DNA from: Stenocarpella maydis
Taxonomy: Eukaryota > Ascomycota > Sordariomycetes > Diaporthales > Diaporthaceae
Reading direction: 5' to 3'
NCBI GenBank assembly: GCA_002270565.1
Contig: NQMI01000026.1
Coordinates: forward strand, 1-64,000
Length of the DNA: 64,000 nt
How positions within the stretch are numbered: position 1 is the stretch's first letter; the number at the start of each line of letters is the position of its first letter. The notes under the pieces were generated by a model. That model was not told the DNA's origin and made no database searches. It saw only the letters and a list, made by a program, of their open reading frames with translations. Shown here piece after piece: positions 44,877 to 54,302 of the stretch. The position numbers were made by a program, and so were the translations under genes.

Positions 44877-46298
44877 CTAGTCAAAGACAATAGCAGCCTT
44901 GATGGCGCTCTTGTTCTTGATAGAGTCAAGAGCCTCCTGGAACTGCTCAAGCTTGAACGTCTTGTTCACAATCCCCTTGGTCTTGATCTTGCCAGAGTCA
45001 AGGTACTCAATGGTCGCAGGGAACATGAACGTCTCACTGAAGGAGCCAATGATCCTGATCTCATCTCCAAAGATCTTGGCTGGCGGCCAGGACACACGCG
45101 CGGCGCTGGCGTACACTCCGTACACGACGAGGGTGCCGCCGCGGCGGACGTAGTTGATTGCGTCCTCTAGCAGCTTGACCGAGCCGGTGGCCTCGACGAC
45201 GACGTCAAACCCGTACGGGTTGTCCTTCTTGAGCGCGTCGAACTGGGCCGAGGGGTCAGACCGGGAGAGCTCGACGTAGTGGTCCGCCGCGTTGAGGCTC
45301 TTGGCCAGGTCCATCTTCAGACCGCCGGGGGCGGCGATGGTCACGTTGCAGCCGCCGTTCTGCCTCAGGAGCTGCGCGAGCATGAGACCCGTGGGGCCGG
45401 CGCCGAACATGAGAACGGACGATCCCAGACGGGGCCGGATCTTGTCGAGGCCATGGCATGCGCACGACGCTGGCTCGATGAGGGTTGCCTCAACGTCGGT
45501 CATGTTGTGGAACTTGAATATCTGGTGTTGAGGGTACGCGCAGTACTCTGCGAAGCCACCGGGGAGGGTGGTTCCGTGGCCAGACCACTATAATCAAGTG
45601 TCAGCGATCGGGAACACTAGGGTCATATTCGAGGGTTCCTGTCTTACGTTCTCACACAGCAATGGCTCGCCACGCTGGCAGTAGAAGCAGTGACCACAGA
45701 GCTCGGAGTTGTCAGCCGCCACGCGGTCACCGATCTGGAACTTCGTGACATTCTTCACGTCCACCGTCAGTATGCGCTTCGATATCCCGGGACGACATTC
45801 TGGTGAGGACTTACCTTGCCGACGGCAGCAACAACACCGACAGTCTCGTGGCCAGGGATGAGAGGGAACTTGGCAATGAACTCGCCCTCGTGGATGTGCT
45901 GCTCAGAGTTAGTCGGGCATGTTCAAGACACTAGGCCAGAGTCAATTGCTGCTGGTGGATCAAGTCCCATCAGCAGGTACAGAAGAGGAGTCGGATATTC
46001 CTTACCAAGTCCGTACCGCACACACCACAAGCCTTCACCTTCACGAGAACGTCGTTGTCCCGCAGTTCAGGGAGAGGAATCTCCACGATCGAGAAGTTCT
46101 CGGGCTTTGAATATCTGGTCATGGTCTGGTCAGCAGTGGAGTTGGGGTTGGCAAGCTCGTTCCCGGAGATCAATCTCAGATTGCATCGCCGACTGACTTC
46201 CCCGGACCCAAGCTCTGTGATGCGCTCCTCCAACCACCAGATGTGAAGATAAGAGGGACTCACTGCAAGGCCTTCATGGTCTTGGGAAGGTTCGCCAT
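44877..46298 (-). CDS. Zinc-dependent medium-chain dehydrogenase, D-arabinitol/polyol dehydrogenase type
   Basis: Minus-strand exons: 46298-46264, 46114-46006, 45898-45815, 45752-45648 and 45587-44877, giving 347 residues; every junction keeps frame. Zinc ligands are clear: catalytic Cys44 (GVCGTDLHIHEG), His65-Glu66 (GHE) and probably Glu149, with structural Cys95, Cys98, Cys101 and Cys109 ([15 protein letters not shown]). The Rossmann glycine motif GAGPTG is at 173-178. The enzyme class oxidises a sugar alcohol or secondary alcohol with NAD(P). The overall pattern resembles fungal arabinitol/sorbitol-type dehydrogenases, but substrate and cofactor cannot be read from the sequence. It is cytosolic, with no signal peptide. 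Four introns make it the most intron-dense gene here apart from the tiny respiratory genes and rps10. Confidence 0.88.
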
Positions 46299-48262
46299 CT
46301 TGACTGCTGGTACTCAAGCTGAGCTTATACGAAGGCGTGGATAGTCCCACGGTTTATTTTCTAGGGGCAGGAGCGCAATAAATATTCTTCCTGGAGAAGT
46401 TGAGGCAAAATGGGAAGAGGAAGGAAGGAAGCCAAAGTCAACAGATTTAACGGTCTTCAGGAGAGAGAAATATCTACAGTCTCATTCTTGGTTCAGCCCC
46501 CCCCCAGGTCCCCCTCCCCAAATCTCCTGACAGCTTTCGCACCCATAGCAGCGGGAGCCGGGCTGACCGCCCATTTCCGAGCCTGATGATTGATGGCTTC
46601 TCCGAGGCAACAGAGAATCTGTCGATGAGACTGCCCAGGGCGATCGCCTCACAACAAAGGCGGGGTTGAAGTTGACAGCTGCCCCTCGTTGGAACTATCA
46701 CTCGCGGTAATTTGCGGGGCCACAGGGGGCCTGATCGTCGTCACTCTGCAGCATTCCAAGCTCCCAGGTGGACTGTCGCCCCACCCGGCAGGGCTGCAAG
46801 CTCGGCGCCCAAAAGGGAATCAGGGTCGGCCCCGGTCTGGATTGAATTCTGCATTTTCAAGACCCCCTCCCATCGCCCCTCACGATAATCAGGCGTGGGC
46901 TTGACAGATGTTCGCTACGTTGGGGCGGCGCTTTGGATGAGATGCAGAGAGGGCTGCGTGGAGGTAGGCGCGTGTACTATTTATTGCCATGGCCCGGGAC
47001 TCGCCGGTGAGAGCCCGCACCGTGATATTCCCCGTCCGAGGTGCCACAAGCCCAGGGTGGCGGGCCGTGTGTGCAACAACCCACACCACCCGAGCTCGCT
47101 GGAATACAAAATACAAGAGACGGATATTGGAGGCGGGTTGTGTTTCCTCGCACCCTAGTCCACTCACTCACAAATCGAGAACCTAGTCTCGGGTTATAAC
47201 CGCCCATATAACCCAGTTTCTGGATGCAGACTTGCGAGGTTTTTGTGGCTTGGGAAACGCGCCTACCCGACTAGCCCGGGCAGCTGCACAGGAGCTGAGG
47301 CTGCGAGGATTAGCCCAGAACCCACAATGAGCATGGGGACTCTCTCAGCGCAGATCCTGGCATCCTTGCCAGCGGATCAGCCCACTCTCCAGATGAGGCG
47401 TGTCTGCTTCGAAGGCCATCCCGCGCCAGGTTTACTTGAGCAGAAGCCCCTTAACCTATAAGTTGTTAGCACGAGATCCCCACGGGGATCTGTATGTCAC
47501 GCGTTTGGTGCGAAGCGGTCTGATTCCGACATGGAAGTTGGACTCCTCGAGGTGGTCGCCCAAGTATCAGCGCCAAATCCAGTTGAGTCGGAACTTGACC
47601 TGTAATACACGAGACAGCGGAGAATTGCTCTTCTGCCACAGCATCAGCATAGAAATGCTTTAGTATAGAAAGCTTCCCACTCTTGGAGACATGTTCGGGT
47701 AGATTGGCGGATTAAGGTATTCAACTTGGGAGAGGATACCTGCATGTCTTCTCCCCTGTGTAACAAGTGCGCCTGACATCTCCGTGCGTCGTTTTGTCCA
47801 GATCCTGCTGCTCGTCGGGCATCCGCAGCGCGGACACTTGTTGTCCGCCCGACTTGGAATCACAAGAACTTCCAGATGAGAGGCAATTGTGTGTTTCTGA
47901 ACTTTGTGACCTTTTTGATTCGTCCGTCACAGCATATCGCACCCGAAACCCAGCCGTGGTAGATGAATCCCTTGATGCTATGTTTTCCGAGGAGATCTAA
48001 CCTCCTAACTCCAAAAGCAAACAAACTGCACGTCTACCCATCTGCGGGCCGGCGCGGCGTCGATTCATTTTCGGCCCTCACGTCATTGTCCATAGCGAAA
48101 CACCGGGGGCCGAGCGTCCATGCAAATTCCTTTCCCGGGGAACTGGCTCAACTTAAGATGGGGGAGCAGCACCGCGGCCACGGCCGAAACCACCACGGCT
48201 AGAGACAGGTTAGCGCTTCTCACCCACGCATTGGTCGTTTGTTCGTCGGGCTCGGGATATTC
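46299..48262. other. 2-kb intergenic region, dehydrogenase / rps10
   Basis: Open frames are short and unconvincing on both strands, and I see no gene. The part next to 46298 is the dehydrogenase promoter, and the part before 48263 holds the rps10 3' untranslated region. Confidence 0.55.
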
Positions 48263-49119
48263 TCACAATTGAGGGTTGAACTCGCCAGGGGCACCGCCCT
48301 CCTTGCCCTCACCAGCGTCACGTCGTCGGTATCCGCCCTCGCGGTCACCACGGTCACCGCCACGGCCGCGGCCACCAAAGGGTCGGCGGCGCTCCTCGTC
48401 ACCGAGCATGCCACGGGGAGGGGCGTGCGATCGCTGCTGCTTGATGTGGGTGGCGGGAACGATCTCGGCGGGGAGGTGGAGCCACTCGCGGAGGTAGTCG
48501 AGACCCTCAGGGGTGAGGGTGTAGTAGTCTAAGACGAAGAGGACAACAATCAGTTCCCTGTCCTCCCTGTTCTCTAATTCCACCTCATCGACCTCGTAGA
48601 CCACGAATCGCTCGACCGACCGGGGGGCACCCACAGTACTGCCAAGAGAACTGAGTCTTGACCAGGCCACGGCTGTTCAGCGACTGCATGGCCTTGATGA
48701 CGTAGAGGTTCTTGACGGGGATCTCGGGGTGCTGCTGAAGGTTGAAGCTGTACGAGGTGAATGGTCAGTCGAGGTTCCTGAGGTGTTCGAGGTGTTTCCA
48801 TGTGATATCCTTACTCCTTCGCAGCCACGAGGACTCCCTCACGGAAGAGGGCCTATCGTTGCACACAAGTCAGCCGTGAATCCTCCCCCCAATGCTGCTA
48901 TACGTGACATGAAAAACGGCCGTGTCGCTTGTTCGTATCCTCGAGGTCATCGAAATCGTCGCATAGAGCTGGCGTGCCCATGTGGGCCGAATTTTCGATC
49001 GATATCGGTTTCGTTGTCCAAATTGCGGATCGCGGAATCGGTCTTCGAAGTTGATGATTCTGTCTGGGGTGTCGTCTTACCTCGTGGATCGCCTTGCGGT
49101 CGGCCTTGGGAATAAGCAT
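48263..49119 (-). CDS. rps10: 40S ribosomal protein S10 (eS10)
   Basis: Exons on the minus strand are 49119-49081, 48852-48815, 48747-48635 and 48528-48263, giving 151 residues. The start [13 protein letters not shown] is the invariant eS10 N-terminus. Next come [40 protein letters not shown] and [20 protein letters not shown], which form the winged-helix domain. The C-terminal tail is Arg/Gly-rich ([15 protein letters not shown]). It sits in the head of the small ribosomal subunit near the mRNA entry side. Four exons with early introns are usual for fungal ribosomal protein genes. It is divergent from sde2. Confidence 0.95.
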
Positions 49120-49639
49120 GATTGCGGTTTATCTGCCGACGACTTGGGTGGTGTGTTTGGGTCGGAGGATCGAGACACAAGGCGAGGTGGGCAGTCGTTG
49201 TCGCGATGGGCGGGATTGATTTCTCTGGGACGGGCTATGGTATCTGCCAGGTCCCCAGTTGTGCGGCCCTTTTTCGAGCGTTTCCCCACTTATCTTTTCG
49301 CCGGCGGGACGGCGCTACAAAACTCCGTGCTGGCCTTGTTGGAGGCAAGGTAGGCTGCAGCTTTTAGAGTGCTAGTGTATGTAGCTGGCCGAATGCAGCT
49401 TGACTCATAACCCTATCCCTACGTCCCTGGCTCGGCCTCCCTCTTATTACATTTATCGCTGCGGGACTCTAGACTACCAACCTGCATACTCACTCTGCAT
49501 CGTCATGCGACTACCACTCAATCCCCCAGCCATCTCTCCAATCGCTAATCAAAGCACGCGCTGCGATCCTCAACATCCGGAACCGCAATCTCGTATTCCG
49601 CACGCACCTGTTACTCCCCGGAATCGCAAAGCACACACC
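49120..49639. promoter_or_regulatory. Divergent promoter region, rps10 / sde2
   Basis: A 520-base interval between two start codons pointing away from each other. Frames inside it belong to no gene that I can support; the frame upstream of the sde2 ATG is open for 80 codons but looks untranslated. Confidence 0.5.
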
Positions 49640-50545
49640 ATGGCTTCCAGTCATATCAACGTGCTTATCACAACCTTCAGCGGCCTGGGCCTGCCAAAGA
49701 CCCTGTGCCTGCCTTTGCCACCTGTAGCATCCACCCACGAACTGTGGACCGAGTTGGACGGTCGCATACCCCAGGACCTAGACGACGAGACATTCCACTC
49801 TCTGGTACTCACTACAAACAACAATGTCGGCATACCTCATCACACGCACCTGCCCGTCTCCTCGCTCGCCACCACAGAAGATGGACTCCTTCCTCTCCGT
49901 CTCTCATATCCCACTCTAGGAGGAAAGGGTGGTTTCGGTTCGCAGCTTCGTGCTGCTGGAGGGCGCATGTCTTCCAAGTACAAGAAGAACAGGGCCGATG
50001 AGAACGGCTCCAGCCGGAACCTCGACGGTCGGAGGCTGCGCACGGTGACCGAGGCGAAAGCGCTTGCCGAGTTCCTCGCCATCAAGCCGGAGATGGAAAA
50101 GAAGGAGAAGGAGAAGCGTAGAGAGCGGTGGACGGCCATCGTCGAGGCCGCCGAGCGGCGCGAGGAGGAGATCAAGAACGGCAACAAGGGCAGGCTGGAC
50201 GGAAAGTGGGTGGAGGACAAGGAGGAGGCCGGCGAGCGGACGCGAGATGCTGTCCTCGCTGCTATGAAGTCGGGAAGCTACAAGGACAATCTCCTCGGGA
50301 CGTCGGAGGGATCCTCGTCGGCTTCCGCCGAGGCGATGGAGGAAGACTCCGAGGACGAGGAAGCAGACGGGGGAGAGGGGAGCTCTGGAGCAACGACGCC
50401 CATCTCAGAGGATGGTAGGGGCAAGGGCAAAGAGCCCGCAAATCCAAAGGGCAGCGCCAAGCCCAGATCGTTCTTTGGCTTCGAGGAGGACGACGAGTTC
50501 ATGAGTTCTGATGAAGAAGATGAGGCTGCGGCTGGAAAGAAATGA
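49640..50545 (+). CDS. sde2: SDE2: ubiquitin-fold splicing and genome-stability factor
   Basis: An intronless gene of 301 residues. I start at the ATG in CACACCATGG. The upstream in-frame extension of 80 codons lacks family similarity. Residues 1-95 form the ubiquitin-like fold and end in GG, followed by KGG ([18 protein letters not shown]). In fission yeast a deubiquitinase cuts between GG and K to release the active C-terminal part, which joins the spliceosome to help splice selected introns. The Sde2 domain continues with [20 protein letters not shown] and a Lys/Glu-rich helix. The C-terminal 100 residues are acidic and disordered. Function is inferred from the family. Confidence 0.9.
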   Translation: MASSHINVLITTFSGLGLPKTLCLPLPPVASTHELWTELDGRIPQDLDDETFHSLVLTTNNNVGIPHHTHLPVSSLATTEDGLLPLRLSYPTLGGKGGFGSQLRAAGGRMSSKYKKNRADENGSSRNLDGRRLRTVTEAKALAEFLAIKPEMEKKEKEKRRERWTAIVEAAERREEEIKNGNKGRLDGKWVEDKEEAGERTRDAVLAAMKSGSYKDNLLGTSEGSSSASAEAMEEDSEDEEADGGEGSSGATTPISEDGRGKGKEPANPKGSAKPRSFFGFEEDDEFMSSDEEDEAAAGKK

Positions 50546-51437
50546 TCCCTGCCTCCAGTCGACTTTTACTGGACTTGGGAGTACAATGAAGAATTGGATT
50601 GGAAAACAGCTGGCGTTTGAAGGAATCTGCATTATCACTGGCACAGTGAGGAAGGGCGTTGGTTGGAATTATGCAATATGTGGAAAGCCCGGTGACTTTC
50701 TTTCGTTGTAGCCTCTTTGGCGGCACCAAGAGAAGACTAAATTAATACCATTTCTGTCCAGGAGGCCATCATCGAATATGACTGATATTGACACGTCTGT
50801 CATTTTGACTAAGCCTCCCTGGAAAATTACCCTCCCAGGTGTACTCTGAAAGCTAGCTTGCCAGACTCTCTGCAGAATCTAGCATTATACGATTTCCAAC
50901 CCAGCGGCTAGCGGGTAAGTATTTCGGGCGTGGCGAGCTTGATGCAATATGCGATGGAATTGGATGGTAAAGCATGTGATCGCGATTTGATCTGATGACG
51001 GTGTGCGGAGGTGCAAATATTACCGTGTGGTTTGAGACCAGACGTGGCTCAGCAATCAATCTCTCACGAAAGTGCTGTTACGACAGTCTTGGTCTTCCCA
51101 CCGGTTGCGTTTTAACAGCCACCTATTTTGCCTCAGGATCTCTATGCCGCATCGCAAAAACAAGTTCACGTGAAATGCACTAGGCCGGCACGGTCATTCA
51201 CACGGCGAGTACTTCGTAATGTAGGTCATCGTCCGTCCTCCCGCAGAGCATTAGATTCTCTCATTGTGGCTGGTGCAATGCGAGTCAGTGCTCGTTTGTG
51301 CACACTCGGTACGGTCAGTATCGGAATGTATGCGATTTCGGCCCTATGAACATCTTCTAGTAGAACAGCCGCCGCCGCCATTTCGAGAAGTCGCCTAAGT
51401 CTATCGTGTCGTGTGATCCGCCATGTATCCATTTCCC
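50546..51437. other. Convergent intergenic region, sde2 / cox12
   Basis: About 890 bases with no supported gene. Confidence 0.6.
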
Positions 51438-51935
51438 CTACTCCAGGCGCACGGGGAAGTTTCCGGACTCTGAAAAGCTGTCAGCAAAGCGCCACGGCCG
51501 ATATCCGACACTGGAATCGTCATACCTCTCTGCTCATCCCATCGCTGGTACCATCCGCTGGGGCAAAGGGATCGATAGGCCAGCCAGAACTGACGGCAAG
51601 GAGCAAAATCCTCACCCTTGGCGAGGATACACTTGTGGTAGTCGACGTAATTCTGCCAGCAGTGCTTGGTCTGGTTCATATTGGGGAAACGGGCGTCGAC
51701 ACCTGCATGAGAAGCGAGACTCGTGTTAGGTTATGTCCATCAAGCCAGTGCCGGCATGTGACGGCCGTCTTGTCGCGGCGCGCATCCGTGGGGCTCAGAG
51801 GTTATATCATACCAGCTGGTGTCCACTGTTAGCCTTGCGGGAGAAAATCATACGATTGAGGTCGACGGAAGAGGGGGCGTTTGACATACCAGTGACGAAC
51901 TTGAAGGGCTTGGTCTCGCGATCGCTGTCCGACAT
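51438..51935 (-). CDS. cox12: Cytochrome c oxidase subunit VIb (COX12)
   Basis: Exons on the minus strand are 51935-51890, 51702-51526 and 51469-51438, giving 84 residues. The protein starts MSDSDRETKPFKFVTGVDAR. It has the twin-cysteine signature: C-x9-C (CWQNYVDYHKC) followed by C-x10-C (CRQFWLAYRSLC). It ends SGNFPVRLE. Such proteins are oxidised by the Mia40 pathway in the intermembrane space and cap the cytochrome c oxidase dimer. The last exon codes for only ten complete residues, and the frame joins precisely (G|AG). Divergent from the B12D-family gene. Confidence 0.95.
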
Positions 51936-52320
51936 TTTGGCTTTCGTATGTTTTGCGACTGGGTGGGAAAGGGGTCGGGGGGGCTCAATGGCTGTCGGAG
52001 GATGCGTTATTCGAGGTTCTTCGTGAGCAAGTGATGGAGCTGCGCGGTTCACCGGAACTGCCTCGATGATGATTGGAATGTTGGCCGGCTCGGGTGAGTT
52101 ACCTAAGCAAGGCCGGGTGCGCAGGCTTGGAAATTGAGTGATTTGACTGGCTGGGTGGAGCTCCAACCTGGGGTAGAAGCAACTTGAACCGGCTCTGCTT
52201 CTGACGAAATCCATCAAGTATCAAAACTGGCCCTTTGACCGAACCGATCCACGAAGCTCCAGCATCGGCTCCCCGAACCGTAGTCATCCATATCAATCTC
52301 CACTCAGCCCGCCGGCCAAC
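51936..52320. promoter_or_regulatory. Shared divergent promoter of two respiratory-chain genes
   Basis: A 385-base interval between the cox12 ATG (minus) and the B12D-gene ATG (plus). A shared bidirectional promoter is an inference from spacing and matching function. Confidence 0.6.
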
Positions 52321-52835
52321 ATGTATGCCACAAGAGCCATGCGATCTGCCTTCCAGCCCACGCGCCGCATGATGCGCCCGGTGCCCGTGAGTTACTCCTC
52401 TCCAGCCGCACATGTGGCGTGACATGAGGGGCCCAATCAGCTAACGTGATATTAGAACGAGGAGCAGGCTGGTACGTGACGACTCGAGCGCCGCGAGGCT
52501 GTCGCGGCGCCACGACTACACGCAACTCTGCGGCCCCCCAGCCGAGAGCGAGGCTAACGCAAGCGATCATTCTCATATAGCTCACACCGTCTCGCAACGC
52601 CTCCGACGACTCCGCAAGATCCCCGCTGAGCTGATCCCTCTCGGTTCGTCATTAACATTGGTTATTGCGGCAGTACTACAGAAGCTCACACATATGTCCA
52701 GGTGTTGTCGTTGGCTTCGCCGTCATCGCTGCCGGCTACTCAATCACTCGCCACCTGTTCGTCGACAAGACCATCCGCCTCAAGCGCCAGAACCGAGCTG
52801 CAGATAACGCTGCGGCTTCCGGAGAGCACCACTAG
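52321..52835 (+). CDS. NDUFA4/B12D (MLRQ-type) respiratory-chain protein
   Basis: Exons are 52321-52386, 52456-52471, 52581-52643 and 52702-52835, giving 92 residues. The second exon is only 16 bases. Introns carry ctaac-type branches and ag acceptors, and all phases agree. The Arg/Met-rich N-terminus (MYATRAMRSAFQPTRRMMRP) looks like a mitochondrial presequence. The core is HTVSQRLRRLRKIPAELIPL followed by one membrane segment (GVVVGFAVIAAGYSITRHLF) and VDKTIRLKRQNR, the B12D/MLRQ layout. Relatives have been placed in complex I and, for the animal protein, in complex IV. Its pairing with cox12 favours the latter, but this is inference. Confidence 0.85.
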
Positions 52836-53072
52836 AGCGTCGTTTGCGGTCAGGGGATTGGCGGGAGCAAAGTATGGTTGGCCGGGCACATTGTATATTG
52901 TCGAGAAGTAAAGGTGACGAAAATCACCAGGAGGCCCCGGCATCCCGGCTTTGAAACAGCAATATCATTTCGATGCAAAGTCACATCTTCAGGCCCCGTT
53001 CCCGTCGTTCCCGAACGCCTTCGCAGTGCAGATTTTGTACATTTGGGTATCCTAATATCTTCTGATGTCCAC

Positions 53073-53605
53073 CTAAGCCGGGCGAGGACCAGCGAAGTCC
53101 AAGCCCTCAAGGCCCTCCATTGGGTCTGGAGCTCTGGCCTCTCCAGCGCCTTGGGCTTTTTCTGCGGCCAGCCTATCTTCTTCGCTGACAGCATGTTTTG
53201 CCAGCCAGCTCTCCTGTTGAGGTAGAAATAGTCAGTCTCGTATCCACCAGGGCTGAGAGGATGTGCGGGACGACGAACCTGCTCCCAAACTGCCTTTTGG
53301 CTCCTCAGCCCTTCGTCAGCACTTTTGGGTATTTTAGCGGCCGTGACTCTGATGACCCGTCCAAAGAACTCCGACTGGTCCATGTTGTCTATTGCCTCCT
53401 GCGCGTCGTCTGCATTCTCAAACTCGACATAGGCGAAGCCGCGATGTGGTTCTGTAGCGCTCGAGTTTGGGTTTTCGTTCTTGGGGAGGGTGACGTCTGC
53501 GATGTCGCCGAAGGGTAGGAATGCGTCGTGCAGGGTCGCAGCTGTGGCTACTGTCGCGAGGCCGCTGACGTGGACCGTGGCCTTCCAACGCGCCGTATCC
53601 GTCAT
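53073..53605 (-). CDS. RRM protein of the Cyp33/PPIE type, without cyclophilin domain
   Basis: Exons on the minus strand are 53605-53279 and 53213-53073 with a 65-bp intron (gttcgt donor, gactgac branch, caacag acceptor), giving 155 residues. One RNA-recognition motif spans about residues 8-85: RNP2-like ATVHVSGLA and RNP1-like HRGFAYVEF. The tail reads AVWEQESWLAKHAVSEEDRL and closes near MEGLEGLDFAGPRPA, as in the linker that joins RRM and cyclophilin in animal PPIE. No isomerase domain follows before the stop. Fungal relatives are commonly RRM-only. It may act in splicing with the Cyp33-type complex; that role is inferred. I chose the ATG giving MTDTARWKATVHV; an in-frame ATG lies eight codons upstream. 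Confidence 0.85.
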
Positions 53606-54302
53606 GTTGAGAGTGTTGAGTTGAGGCAAGTCCCGTTGGAAGTTCCAGGCCTCCGCGCAAGACTAGTTCGGGTCCGAGCTCTCTGCTCCTTGTGCTCTTC
53701 CCCGCGCTCAAGCCGCGTATTGCACCTTTCTTGACCGAAGGAGCACCGAGATTCGGAGCTCGGAGCTGATAGCTGCAGCGTGTGAATCTTTGGGGGCGGG
53801 TGGGAAAAAGAGAGCGAGGGATTAGAGATTGTCACGAAGAAACTGCAGACGCCGTATCTGGAGTCCTAGCCTGGATACATTGCTGCGGCCCAGAACTGGT
53901 ATGGCAGCTACGTAAGACGCTGCGATTTAGAGGGGCAGTCAGTCCCGAGTGGGCCAATCAGTAGCCACTCTGGGCTGGCCAGGCCCCCTGCGAGGTCGCC
54001 CGCCCAGCGCGATCTGGCCTAACGTTGGTATCAGTGTTAGAGTGGCCTTTATTACACCCGATGCAACAACCTCTCCAGGGACACATGCCGATGCTACAAC
54101 AATAAATCTCTGGCAGACCCTCTTCTGCACCTTCCATTGGCATACCGTCAGCTAGTTCACACCATCATCCAATACCCTCCCAGCAATCTGGCTGAAATAT
54201 CAACAGACACCATTTTGCGCCTCTGTGAAGAGGCCGCAGTCCCTCGAGTGTAGCGCCTTCTGGACTCCTGGCCTCCTTCCAAATTATCCACTCCAACCGA
54301 TC
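53606..54302. promoter_or_regulatory. Divergent promoter region, RRM gene / sec31
   Basis: About 700 bases between two start codons. I see no gene. A pyrimidine-rich leader precedes the sec31 ATG. Confidence 0.5.

Noticed and set aside
49400..49639. 80-codon N-terminal extension of sde2
   Set aside because: The ubiquitin fold starts at MASSHINV, which has the better initiation context. The extension has no family similarity.
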